In this document: piece by piece, positions 53,367-61,738 of the stretch
Numbering within the stretch: the stretch's first letter is position 1
Layout: each line of letters begins with the position of its first letter
Assembly: GCA_050729515.1 (NCBI GenBank)
Contig: JBOHLG010000014.1
Coordinates: forward strand, 1-64,000
DNA length: 64,000 nucleotides
Reading direction: 5' to 3'
Origin: Acaudatibacter sp050729515
GTDB taxonomy: Bacteria; Pseudomonadota; Alphaproteobacteria; Caulobacterales; Caulobacteraceae
The notes under the pieces: model-generated
Told to the model about the DNA's origin: nothing
Database searches by the model: none
What the model saw: only the letters and a program-made list of their open reading frames with translations
Position numbers and translations under genes: made by a program

Positions 53367-53463
53367 AGACCCCTTTCCGCGACAGGGCGCTCGACCGCGC
53401 CGGTTCCTGGCTGCGCCGAACGAGGAGCGGCAGGGCCGGGGCGGTTTTCGCGTTTATCGGCCT

Positions 53464-53487
53464 GAGCGCGATCCTTGGATCGCGCTC
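53464..53487. terminator. Perfect 11-bp hairpin downstream of adk
   Basis: GAGCGCGATCC-TT-GGATCGCGCTC forms a perfect stem, followed within 15 nt by TTTGGATTTTT, a loose T-rich stretch. It could end the spc transcript. It lies 97 bp after adk in the gap before rpsM. Confidence 0.5.
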
Positions 53488-53503
53488 TCGACTTTGGATT
53501 TTT

Positions 53504-53549
53504 GAGCGTGACGCTGCGCCCGGCGGGATCAAGCCGATGCGTCACGCTC
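53504..53549. repeat. Inverted repeat just upstream of rpsM
   Basis: GAGCGTGACGC (53504-53514) and GCGTCACGCTC (53539-53549) are perfect inverted copies 24 nt apart. It ends 19 bp before the rpsM start, so the paired form would be part of its leader. It may be a regulatory fold or an operator. Confidence 0.5.
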
Positions 53550-53568
53550 GAGGCAGGGAGAGGTTTCC

Positions 53569-53937
53569 GTGGCCCGGATCGCTGGCGTCAACATCCCCAC
53601 CAACAAGCGCGTGGTCATCGCCCTGCAGTACATCCACGGGATCGGAAACACCAAGGCGAGGGAGATCGTCGGCAAGGTCGGCATCGACCAGTCGCGCCGG
53701 GTCTCCCAACTCACCGACCAGGAAGTCATCCGCATCCGCGAGGCCATCGACCGCGACTACCAGGTTGAGGGCGATCTGCGCCGCGAGACGGCGGTCAACA
53801 TCAAGCGTCTGATGGACCTCGCCTGCTATCGCGGCCTTCGCCACCGCAAGGGCCTGCCGGTCCGCGGTCAGCGCACCCACACCAACGCCCGGACCCGCAA
53901 GGGCCCGGCCAGGCCGATCGCCGGCAAGAAGAAATAG
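53569..53937 (+). CDS. rpsM: 30S ribosomal protein S13
   Basis: The 122-residue protein starts at GTG behind GGGAGAGG with ARIAGVNIPTNKRVVIALQY and ends RGQRTHTNARTRKGPARPIA followed by GKKK. It contacts P-site tRNA. The alternative ATG starts nearby are out of frame. rpsK follows after 41 bp. Confidence 0.98.
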   Translation: MARIAGVNIPTNKRVVIALQYIHGIGNTKAREIVGKVGIDQSRRVSQLTDQEVIRIREAIDRDYQVEGDLRRETAVNIKRLMDLACYRGLRHRKGLPVRGQRTHTNARTRKGPARPIAGKKK

Positions 53938-53978
53938 CAGAGTCCCTCAGGAACCCCCCAAGGAACCCCAAGGAGCCC

Positions 53979-54368
53979 ATGGCCAAGGAACCGGCCCGCG
54001 TAAAGAAGCGGGAGCGAAAGAATATCACCGCTGGCGTCGCTCACGTGAACGCCACCTTCAACAACACCATGGTGACGATCACCGACGCCCAGGGCAACGC
54101 CATTTCCTGGTCGAGCGCCGGGGCGATGGGATTCAAGGGCTCGCGCAAGTCCACCCCGTACGCCGCCCAGATGGCCGCCGAGGACGCCGGGCGGAAGGCC
54201 GCCGAGCATGGCGTGCGCACCCTGGAGGTCAACATCTCCGGCCCGGGATCGGGCCGGGAGTCGGCTCTTCGCGCCCTTCAGGCCAGCGGCATGATCATCA
54301 CCACCATTCGCGACGTCACTCCCATCCCCCACAACGGCTGCCGCCCGCCCAAGCGCCGCCGCGTCTAG
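53979..54368 (+). CDS. rpsK: 30S ribosomal protein S11
   Basis: The 129-residue protein contains GVAHVNATFNNTMVTITDAQ, SAGAMGFKGSRKSTPYAAQM and the C-terminal DVTPIPHNGCRPPKRRRV. It lies in the platform near the mRNA exit. rpoA follows after 81 bp; rpsD is not between them, as usual in alphaproteobacteria. Confidence 0.98.
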   Translation: MAKEPARVKKRERKNITAGVAHVNATFNNTMVTITDAQGNAISWSSAGAMGFKGSRKSTPYAAQMAAEDAGRKAAEHGVRTLEVNISGPGSGRESALRALQASGMIITTIRDVTPIPHNGCRPPKRRRV

Positions 54369-54449
54369 ACCCCAACCCCCCAAGACCCCATCTCAAGGCC
54401 GCGCGCGCCCACGACCAGAGGCGCGCTTCGCTCTTCAGGAAAGCCCAGC

Positions 54450-55466
54450 GTGATCGAAAGAAACTGGAACGAACTCATCCGCCCCGAAAAGCCGCTGATC
54501 GAGCCGGGGGCGGACTCCTCGCGCAAGGCGCGCATGGTCGCCGAGCCGCTCGAACGCGGCTTCGGCGTCACCCTGGGCAACTCGCTGCGCCGCGTGCTGC
54601 TCTCCTCGCTGCAGGGCGCGGCGGTGACCGCCATCCAGATCGATGGCGTCGTCCACGAGTTCTCCTCGCTCGAAGGGGTTCGCGAGGACGTCGTGGATAT
54701 CGTCCTCAACATCAAGCAGCTCGCCCTGCGCATGCACGGGGAGGGGCCTAAGCGGATGACGCTTCGCGCCACCGGCCCCGGCCCAATCACTGCGGCGGCC
54801 ATCGACGCGCCCTCGGACATCGAGATCCTCAACAAGAACCATGTGCTCCTGACCCTCGACGAGGGGGCGAGCGTCAGAATCGAATTCACGGTCGAAAACG
54901 GCAAGGGCTACGTCCCTTCCGAGCGTAATCGCCCGGAAGATGCGCCGATCGGCCTCATCAGCGTCGATGCGCTCTACAGTCCCGTGAAGAGGGTCGCCTA
55001 TCGCGTCGAGCCGACCCGTCAGGGCCAGAGCCTCGACTACGACAAGCTCGTCATGGAGGTGGAGACCAACGGCGCGGTCTCGCCGGTCGATGCGGTGGCG
55101 TACGCCGCGCGCATTCTCCAGGACCAGCTTCAGGTCTTCATCACCTTCGAGGAGCCCAAGAAGAAGATCGACGGCGAGGCCAAGCCGGAGCTTCCGTTCA
55201 ATCCCGCCCTTCTGAAGAAGGTGGACGAGCTCGAGCTTTCGGTCCGCTCGGCGAACTGCCTGAAGAACGACAACATCGTCTACATCGGCGACCTCATCCA
55301 GAAGAGCGAGGCGGAGATGCTTCGCACCCCCAACTTCGGGCGCAAGTCCTTGAACGAGATCAAGGAGGTGCTGGCGAACATGAACCTGCACCTTGGCATG
55401 GACGTGCCCAACTGGCCGCCCGAGAACATCGACGACCTGGCCAAGAAGTTCGAAGACCAGATCTGA
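54450..55466 (+). CDS. rpoA: DNA-directed RNA polymerase subunit alpha
   Basis: The 338-residue subunit has the assembly domain (EPLERGFGVTLGNSLRRVLL, VHEFSSLEGVREDVVDIVLN) and the C-terminal UP-element/activator domain (ELSVRSANCLKNDNIVYIGD, LRTPNFGRKSLNEIKEVLAN). Length is standard. rplQ follows after 71 bp. Confidence 0.98.
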   Translation: MIERNWNELIRPEKPLIEPGADSSRKARMVAEPLERGFGVTLGNSLRRVLLSSLQGAAVTAIQIDGVVHEFSSLEGVREDVVDIVLNIKQLALRMHGEGPKRMTLRATGPGPITAAAIDAPSDIEILNKNHVLLTLDEGASVRIEFTVENGKGYVPSERNRPEDAPIGLISVDALYSPVKRVAYRVEPTRQGQSLDYDKLVMEVETNGAVSPVDAVAYAARILQDQLQVFITFEEPKKKIDGEAKPELPFNPALLKKVDELELSVRSANCLKNDNIVYIGDLIQKSEAEMLRTPNFGRKSLNEIKEVLANMNLHLGMDVPNWPPENIDDLAKKFEDQI

Positions 55467-55537
55467 TCCTTGCTTGGCAAGCTTGCGCCGGCGGCCGATG
55501 ATCGGTAGAGCCGCCCGGCCCTGAAGGAAGGTTTCCC

Positions 55538-55948
55538 ATGCGCCACGGCGTCGCCCAGCGGAAGCTCAACCGCACCAGCGCTCACCGCACCAGCATGTTC
55601 GCCAACATGTCGGCGAGCCTCATCAAGCACGAGCAAATCACCACCACCCTTCCCAAGGCCAAGGAGCTGCGTCCTTTCGTCGAGCGCCTGGTGACCCTCG
55701 CCAAGCGCGGCGATCTCCACGCCCGTCGCCTGGCGATCTCCCGGGTGCGCGACAAGGAGCAGGTGGGAAAGCTCTTCGCGACGCTTGGGCCGCGCTACAA
55801 GGAGCGCAAGGGCGGCTACATCCGCATCCTCAAGGCCGGCTTCCGCTTCGGCGACAATGCCCCCATGGCGGTGATCGAGTTCGTCGACCGCGATGAAGCC
55901 GAAAAGGGCAAGGATTCCGGCCCGGTTCAGAACGCCGCGGCGTCCTGA
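55538..55948 (+). CDS. rplQ: 50S ribosomal protein L17
   Basis: The 136-residue protein starts MRHGVAQRKLNRTSAHRTSM and contains HEQITTTLPKAKELRPFVER and GPRYKERKGGYIRILKAGFR. It closes the alpha operon and the informational cluster. No strong intrinsic terminator was found in the short gap before the convergent GFA gene. Confidence 0.98.
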   Translation: MRHGVAQRKLNRTSAHRTSMFANMSASLIKHEQITTTLPKAKELRPFVERLVTLAKRGDLHARRLAISRVRDKEQVGKLFATLGPRYKERKGGYIRILKAGFRFGDNAPMAVIEFVDRDEAEKGKDSGPVQNAAAS

Positions 55949-56036
55949 CCCAATCTTCGGCGCTCGCGTCCTCGGCCCTCCAGGGTTGGTCGCCGGGGTC
56001 TCTCATTTCTTTCGATAAGGACCGGCGTCGGAGCTC

Positions 56037-56399
56037 TCAGGGGAGCGGCCCTGGAGGCATGTCGCTTCGGCCGTCATAACGGGTGATCTCGAGGGTGAAT
56101 GGATCAATTCCCTCGATCGAGCGCGCGTTCACCGAGATCCGATCGCCTGGATAGGGAAAGCGGAAGAGCGAGGTCCCACAGCGTGGGCAGAACTGATGGC
56201 CGCCGACGCCGCGCCACATGTAGTTGGCGAGGAGGCGCTTTTCGGTGATCAGTCGGACCGCCCACTGCTTCACCTTCCAGTGCAGGAAACCGTGGCGGCG
56301 GCAGGTGGAGCAGTTGCACTCGGTGAGACCGGTGAGATCGGCGTCCACTTCGAACACGACCTCGCCGCAGTGGCAGGAGCATCGATAGGGTCGTTCCAT
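56037..56399 (-). CDS. GFA family (Mss4-like) zinc protein, second copy
   Basis: The 120-residue protein starts at ATG 56399 (MERPYRCSCHCGEVVFEVDA) and has CNCSTCRRHGF and FCPRCGTSLFRFPYPG, the GFA metal-binding pattern. It resembles the 27924-28301 protein, so the two paralogues lie near both ends of the ribosomal block. It starts 4 bp after the LysR stop on the same strand and is likely in its operon. Confidence 0.85.
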   Translation of the reverse strand: MERPYRCSCHCGEVVFEVDADLTGLTECNCSTCRRHGFLHWKVKQWAVRLITEKRLLANYMWRGVGGHQFCPRCGTSLFRFPYPGDRISVNARSIEGIDPFTLEITRYDGRSDMPPGPLP

Positions 56400-56403
56400 C
56401 GCC

Positions 56404-57426
56404 TTACCTCGCTTTGGTTGCCTCGAGAGCTGGCATGTCGTCGCCATCGTCGGCGGGATGGGCCCTTCTCGTTCCCCCCCGTTGGACGATCGCCGCGAGC
56501 TTGGCCATGAGCCAGTCGAGCCCGGCGTCCGGCGTCTCGGCGCGGCGCACCGCCTGCACGGGCATGTGAAAGGGTCGATACGGCGGCTCGAGGATCTGCA
56601 GCCCAAGTCGCCCCGCGCAACTCTCGGCAAGCTTGCGCGGGCAGTCGGCCATGGCGTCCGTGCCGGCGACGATCAGCATCGCCGTCTCCCAGAGGCTCAC
56701 ATAGGCGTGGGTGCGGATGACGTTGGGACCCGGCAGCTCGCCATAGGTCGAGTCCATCTCCTCGCGGTCGATCGGCGACTGATCGGCGAGCGCGCCTTCC
56801 GGACTGCCGACAAAGACATGCCCCACGGTGGCGTAAGTGCGCTCATCGACGCAGCCGCCGCTCACCAGCGGATGGCCCTGCCGCGCGATCACGCAATATT
56901 CCTCCTCGTAGAGCTGCGTCGAGACGAGCGTCGAGGGAATGCGTCCGAAGACTCCCAGCGCCACATCGACTTCGCCGCGGCGCACGGCGCGCAGGGCCTG
57001 GTCGAGGAAAGCCGGGCGGCTCGAGAAGATGGCGTGCGGAGCCTCCTCGCGGAACGCCTGGACCAGGCCAGGGGCGATCACGCTGGCGATTGGGTCGGCG
57101 CAGGCGATCCGAAAACGGCGGCGGGTAACGCGGGGATCGAACGCCTCCTCGCCGCCGAGGGTCTGGTCGATTGCCTTCACCAACGCCTCGACGCGCGGGC
57201 CAAGCTCCAGCGCCCGCTGGGTCGGTTCGAGCCCATGCGAGCGACGAAGGAAGAGCGGGTCGCCGAATATCTCGCGCAGGCGGCTAAGCGCATGGCTGAT
57301 CGCCGATGGGCTCAAGCCGAGTTGGCGCGCGACGGCGCTCGCCTGACGCCGTGCGAGCAGCTCTCGGAAAATGAGCAGCAGGCCGCCGTCGAGCTTCCTG
57401 ATTTTCAATTGGTCGAATTCAGTCAT
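56404..57426 (-). CDS. LysR family transcriptional regulator
   Basis: The 340-residue protein has a winged HTH (GGLLLIFRELLARRQASAVA, GLSPSAISHALSRLREIFGD, LFLRRSHGLEPTQRA) and a two-lobed effector domain from about residue 100. It is divergent from the P450 gene with 66 bp between starts, so the P450-MATE pair is its likely target. The C terminus has an extra charged tail. Confidence 0.93.
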   Translation of the reverse strand: MTEFDQLKIRKLDGGLLLIFRELLARRQASAVARQLGLSPSAISHALSRLREIFGDPLFLRRSHGLEPTQRALELGPRVEALVKAIDQTLGGEEAFDPRVTRRRFRIACADPIASVIAPGLVQAFREEAPHAIFSSRPAFLDQALRAVRRGEVDVALGVFGRIPSTLVSTQLYEEEYCVIARQGHPLVSGGCVDERTYATVGHVFVGSPEGALADQSPIDREEMDSTYGELPGPNVIRTHAYVSLWETAMLIVAGTDAMADCPRKLAESCAGRLGLQILEPPYRPFHMPVQAVRRAETPDAGLDWLMAKLAAIVQRGGTRRAHPADDGDDMPALEATKAR

Positions 57427-57492
57427 CGGCTGAATTCAGTATTCTGTGGAGATCCACGCGTCTAGCTTTTGGGAGAGGAGGGAGGCGAGGCC
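57427..57492. promoter_or_regulatory. Divergent LysR-P450 control region
   Basis: This 66-bp region holds a perfect palindrome CTGAATTCAG (57430-57439), and a second GAATTCAGT lies 57417-57425 over the LysR start codon, 15 bp away. TAGCTTTTGGGAGAGGAGGG before the P450 supplies its ribosome binding site. LysR proteins usually bind inverted T-N11-A sites in such gaps and repress themselves; this use is inferred. Confidence 0.45.
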
Positions 57493-58740
57493 ATGACCCA
57501 GGCGCCGGACGAACGGCATAGGCATTTCGATCGCATTCGCGAGCGGGAGCCCCTCTACCTCGATCCCGCGAGCGGGGTGTTCATTCTATCTCGCATGGCC
57601 GATGCGCGTTCGTGGCTCAGTGACCCGAGCCAATGGAAGGACGCCGATCAAGCGGAGGAGGGCGCCCTCATCCGCCTCTTCAAACCCTCCGATATGAATC
57701 GCCCTGGCGACCGCAGCAGCGGTATGGGCTGGATGGACGACCCGGACCATGCGCGGGTGCGCCGCCCGATCCAGGCGGCCCTTGCTCGCCGCCTCGCGTC
57801 GATGACGCCGGTGATCGAAGCCGCCGTGGCGGCCCAGCTTGGTCGCGTCGATCCTGCCGGCTTCGAGGTGTTGAACGATTACGTCGCGCCGATCCCGATC
57901 GTCGTCATCGGGGCGCTGTTCGGGATCGACACCGGCGATTTTCCGCATTTCTGCGCCTGGTCGGAGGCGGTGCTGAACGTCTTCGACCCCAATCCGACCG
58001 AAGCCGGCAAGGCAGCGGGCGCAAAGGCCGTCGAAGGAATCTGCAAGTATCTCGATGGCGCGATCGCCCAACGTCGCTGCGCGCCCGCCGACGACCTCAT
58101 TTCCGACCTCGTCGCCGAACAGAAAGCAAGCGGCGCACTCAGCGACAGCGAGATCCGGGTCAACTGCTTGAACCTGATCCTGGGGGGCAACGTCACCACG
58201 GCCGACCTGATCACGAACGGCATCCAACTGTTGCTCCGCCATCCGGGGGAGCTGGCCAAGCTCAAGGCCGAACCGAACCTGATCGCCTCGGCGGTCGAGG
58301 AGGTCCTGCGCTTCGAGCCGCCGGTCGAGGGCAGCCAGCGGGTCGCCTCGCGCGATCAGGAACTCGCCGGCTGTCCCATCGCGAAAAGGCAGGTGGCGGC
58401 GGTGATGATTCCAGCCGCGAACCGCGACCCCGACGTTTTCCCTAACCCGCATCGTTTCGACATCGCCCGCCGCGATGGCCCGCACATCAGTTTCGGTTCG
58501 GGCGCTCACATCTGCATCGGCGCGTCTTTGGCGCGCCTGGAAGCGCGGGTCGCGATCGCAGCGCTTTTCGAGCGGTTCCCAACGCTCCGACTTCTCGATG
58601 CGGATGCGCCGCCCCGGTGGCGACAAACGCCCTACTTCCGCGGCCTCGAGGCCCTACCGGTGACCGCGGCGGTTTCTGGCGACCATCTCCACCAGACGAG
58701 GGACGCAAAGCCCCTCGCCTCAAGGCGCTCACCGCAATGA
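57493..58740 (+). CDS. Cytochrome P450
   Basis: From ATG 57493 the protein has 415 residues. The haem loop FGSGAHICIGASLARLE holds the thiolate C341, the K-helix E270-V-L-R273 is present, and PAANRDPDVFPNPHRFDIAR is standard. The I-helix reads GGNVTT at 231-236, with V234 where the acid of (A/G)Gx(D/E)TT normally sits. It would need ferredoxin partners, which are not in the window. Its stop overlaps the next start as ATGA. Confidence 0.93.
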   Translation: MTQAPDERHRHFDRIREREPLYLDPASGVFILSRMADARSWLSDPSQWKDADQAEEGALIRLFKPSDMNRPGDRSSGMGWMDDPDHARVRRPIQAALARRLASMTPVIEAAVAAQLGRVDPAGFEVLNDYVAPIPIVVIGALFGIDTGDFPHFCAWSEAVLNVFDPNPTEAGKAAGAKAVEGICKYLDGAIAQRRCAPADDLISDLVAEQKASGALSDSEIRVNCLNLILGGNVTTADLITNGIQLLLRHPGELAKLKAEPNLIASAVEEVLRFEPPVEGSQRVASRDQELAGCPIAKRQVAAVMIPAANRDPDVFPNPHRFDIARRDGPHISFGSGAHICIGASLARLEARVAIAALFERFPTLRLLDADAPPRWRQTPYFRGLEALPVTAAVSGDHLHQTRDAKPLASRRSPQ

Positions 58741-60692
58741 ACGCCGCCTTCTCCGACCCAAGCGCCGCGCCCGCCATGCAGCGCCTGCGCCCGATCTTCG
58801 CCCTCGGCGCGCCTCTGGTCGGCTTCTTCTTGATCTACACCGCGGTCAGCATCGCCACCGTCGGGATCCTCGGACGCCTGGGGAACACCGCTATCGCCGG
58901 CGTCGGCGCGGGAAGCGCCATTTATGGCGCCATCTGCGCCCTGCTCTACGGGGTCGATACCGGAGTGCAGGCGGCCGTCTCCCGCGTCACCGGTGCGGGG
59001 CGTGCGGAGCGGATCGCGGGGATCCTCGCCGCCGCCCATGCCGCCGCCATTCCGCTTGCGGCGGCAGTCGCCGCGGCGACCTGGGCGGTCGGGCCGAGCT
59101 TGGTTGCGCTCATCCTGCCCGACCATGCCGCCGCCGCGGCGGGGGCGGCCTGGATCCGGGCCGCCGCCCCCTCGATGGTCTTCCTGGCCGTCACTCTGCC
59201 GATCAACGCCGCCTGGATGGGCTCTGGCCGGCCGGCGATCGCCACAGCGGTCACGGCCGGATCGGCCCCGCTGCAGATCGCGCTCACGTTCCTGCTCGTG
59301 CTCGGCGCTGGTCCAATGCGTGGTCTGGGCGCGGTCGGAAGCGCGCTGGCCATGGATGCGACCATGGCGGCATGCATCCTGGTGCAGGGCGCGCTGGCGC
59401 TGCGGCTCATCGCCGGCTTTCTGCGGGTGCGCCCGCGCGCCTCCGTGATCGCCGAGATCGCCTCTCTCGGCTGGCCCATCAGCGCCCAGCAGAGCCTTTC
59501 CCAGATCGCGCTGATGGGCGTTTTCGCCATCATTGCTCAGCTGGGGGCCTCGCCCGCAGCGATCGCCAACGTGCTGCTCACGTTGACCAACGTTCCCACT
59601 CAGGTCGGCACGGGCGTCGGCACGGCGGCGGCCACCCTCGTGGGCCAGGCGCTTGGACGCGGCAATGCGCGTGAGGCGCGCACATGGGGCTGGTGGGCGA
59701 CGGGCGTGGCGGTCGCGGTCACCGCGCCCATGGGCCTCCTCCTCGCCCTGGCGCCCCATGCGCTACTCGGCCTATTCCTTCGCGATCCCGCCACCTTGGC
59801 GATCGCGATCCCGGCGGGGCGCATCGCCGGCTTGGGGGTCGCGATCACCGCCGCCTCGATCGTTCTGAGCTATGGCTTTCGCGGGGCCGGCGCGACCAAG
59901 ATCGCCGCGATCGTGCCGTTCGCCAGCCTCTGGTTCGTGCAGCTGCCGCTGATGATCTGGATCGGCGATGGCCTGCATGCGGGGCTCGTGGGCATGATTG
60001 CGGTGCTGACGGGGGTGACGGTCGTCGATGTCGCGGTCCTGGCGGCGGTCTGGGCCGGGGCGTCGTGGACGAGGGTGTGGATCGGCGAGGCGGCGGCGCC
60101 CACCGCGCCTGCCACGCTCCGTCGCATCGCCATCCTGGGCGGGGCGGGCGCTGGCAAATCGACCCTGGCGCGTCGATTGGGCGAGGCGCTCGACTTGCCC
60201 GTGACCCACCTGGACCTCTTGGCCTACGGGCCAGGTTGGGCTCGCCGCAGCGCCGAGTCCCTTCAGGCGGACCTCGGCCCTCAACTGCAATCCACCGACT
60301 GGATCGTCGAGGGAACTTACGGCGAAGCGAGCGCGCTCACACTCCCCCTCGCCGACCTGGTGCTCTGGCTCGATCAGCCGGCCTGGCTGAGACTCTTCCG
60401 GGCCTGGCGAAAGACCGCGACGCACCGCGGCCGGCCGCGCGCCGACCGCCCGAACGGGTGCGAGGAGAGGTTCGGCTGGCGGTACGCCCGCATGGTTTTC
60501 GGCTTCGGCGCCTGGTCACCGAAATTGGCCGCGGGGCTCGAGGCGTCGGCGCGCGGTCGCGTCCTTCGCCTGCGCGGCGATGGCGCGGTGGCTCAACTCC
60601 TCGATGAGCTCGACGGGCGTCCAGCTCTCTCGTCGAACGCGGCGGCCACCGGCGAGGCGCATGAATGCGCGGTCATCGAGAGCGGGAGATAG
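58737..60692 (+). CDS. MATE family transporter fused to a FlaR-like P-loop kinase domain
   Basis: From ATG 58737 the protein has 651 residues. Residues 1 to about 455 are a MATE exporter of about 12 helices (GAPLVGFFLIYTAVSIATVG, NVPTQVGTGVGTAAATLVGQ, GLGVAITAASIVLSYGFRGA). After a short linker, ILGGAGAGKSTLARRLGEAL begins a P-loop domain with THLDLLAYGPGW, WIVEGTYGEA and LVLWLDQPAWLRLFRAWRK, the pattern of FlaR/adenylate-kinase-related proteins. The frame is unbroken. The start overlaps the P450 stop as ATGA, so both are translated together. Confidence 0.85.
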   Translation: MNAAFSDPSAAPAMQRLRPIFALGAPLVGFFLIYTAVSIATVGILGRLGNTAIAGVGAGSAIYGAICALLYGVDTGVQAAVSRVTGAGRAERIAGILAAAHAAAIPLAAAVAAATWAVGPSLVALILPDHAAAAAGAAWIRAAAPSMVFLAVTLPINAAWMGSGRPAIATAVTAGSAPLQIALTFLLVLGAGPMRGLGAVGSALAMDATMAACILVQGALALRLIAGFLRVRPRASVIAEIASLGWPISAQQSLSQIALMGVFAIIAQLGASPAAIANVLLTLTNVPTQVGTGVGTAAATLVGQALGRGNAREARTWGWWATGVAVAVTAPMGLLLALAPHALLGLFLRDPATLAIAIPAGRIAGLGVAITAASIVLSYGFRGAGATKIAAIVPFASLWFVQLPLMIWIGDGLHAGLVGMIAVLTGVTVVDVAVLAAVWAGASWTRVWIGEAAAPTAPATLRRIAILGGAGAGKSTLARRLGEALDLPVTHLDLLAYGPGWARRSAESLQADLGPQLQSTDWIVEGTYGEASALTLPLADLVLWLDQPAWLRLFRAWRKTATHRGRPRADRPNGCEERFGWRYARMVFGFGAWSPKLAAGLEASARGRVLRLRGDGAVAQLLDELDGRPALSSNAAATGEAHECAVIESGR

Positions 60693-60722
60693 CGGGCTCG
60701 ATCGACAAAAGCGCCGTCCCGC

Positions 60723-61481
60723 CTAACCCCGCACCGCCTCGAAGGTGAGCGTAGTGTCCCCCTCGCGCGGGGCGCGCCGCTCGAAATCGCCGAAGACGCG
60801 GACGTCGGAGAAGCCCGTCCGCTCCAGGCAGAGCCGCATCTCCTCCAGGCCCCAATAGCGCAGCGCCATCGGCTCCACCTGGCTCTCCACGAGCTGATTG
60901 TCGCGCCAACGCTCGTACCGCACTCGCCGCTCGACCCGCTGGGCGAGCCAGTCGGCGCGGGTCCTTTTGCCCTCGACGGTGAGAAGGTCGCCGTTCTCGG
61001 CCCGCCAGCTTCGCAAATCCTCGTCGCGATATGCGAGGAGGGAGATCGGCTGCACGTCGAGGATCACGAGGCCGCCCGCCTCGAGATGGGTGAAGAAACG
61101 CTCGAGGACGGCGCAGGCGCGGGCGAAATCGTCGATGAGGCCGAAGGAGCCGACCGGGACAAGAATGGCGGCGAAGCGATGCTCATAGGCGAAATCCTCG
61201 AACGTCTGGCGGCTCACGTCGGCCGTCAGCCCCTCCGCGCCAAGGCGCGCGCGGCACTGGGCCAGCATCTCCTCGCTGAGATCGAAACCGGCGGCGCGGT
61301 GGCCGGCGCGCAGGAGCGGGACGAGGGTTCGGCCCGACCCGCAGGCCGGCTCCAGGATCTCGCCGGTGATCCCGGCCAGGCGCTCTAGATGGAAGGCGGT
61401 GTCGCGAAGGGCCCCGTAGGGCTTGTCGATGTCGTAGATTTCGGCGGCGATCGCGCCATAGCGATTGACGGATGTGGGCAT
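60723..61481 (-). CDS. Class I SAM-dependent methyltransferase
   Basis: The 252-residue product from ATG 61481 starts MPTSVNRYGAIAAEIYDIDK and has motif I LEPACGSGRTLVPLL, motif II AAGFDLSEEMLAQCRARL and a post-motif LEAGGLVILDVQP. The N-terminal AEIYDIDKP resembles small-molecule methyltransferases. The substrate is unknown. The open frame extends to 61529, but the start at 61481 fits the family better. It converges with the MATE-FlaR gene with a 30-bp gap. Confidence 0.83.
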   Translation of the reverse strand: MPTSVNRYGAIAAEIYDIDKPYGALRDTAFHLERLAGITGEILEPACGSGRTLVPLLRAGHRAAGFDLSEEMLAQCRARLGAEGLTADVSRQTFEDFAYEHRFAAILVPVGSFGLIDDFARACAVLERFFTHLEAGGLVILDVQPISLLAYRDEDLRSWRAENGDLLTVEGKRTRADWLAQRVERRVRYERWRDNQLVESQVEPMALRYWGLEEMRLCLERTGFSDVRVFGDFERRAPREGDTTLTFEAVRG

Positions 61482-61738
61482 TTGGCTCTCGCAGGAAGCT
61501 CGCGGCGCAGGGAAGAGGGCGCGCGCCAACGGGAAGGAAAGGGCCGGGAGCTCGTCCCGCCCAGCGATGCCAGCGCGGCCCTGCTAAGAGAGCGGCGCGG
61601 CGCCTATCGCGCCATTGCCTTCATGGGCCCCGCCTAGGCCATGAGGGCTTCGCCGACAAGTATTTTTGAGAGAACCAATCGCCGCTCCAGGGATTGGCTC
61701 TAGTGAGCCTCCCCTAGAATTTCCCGAGGATTTCAACC

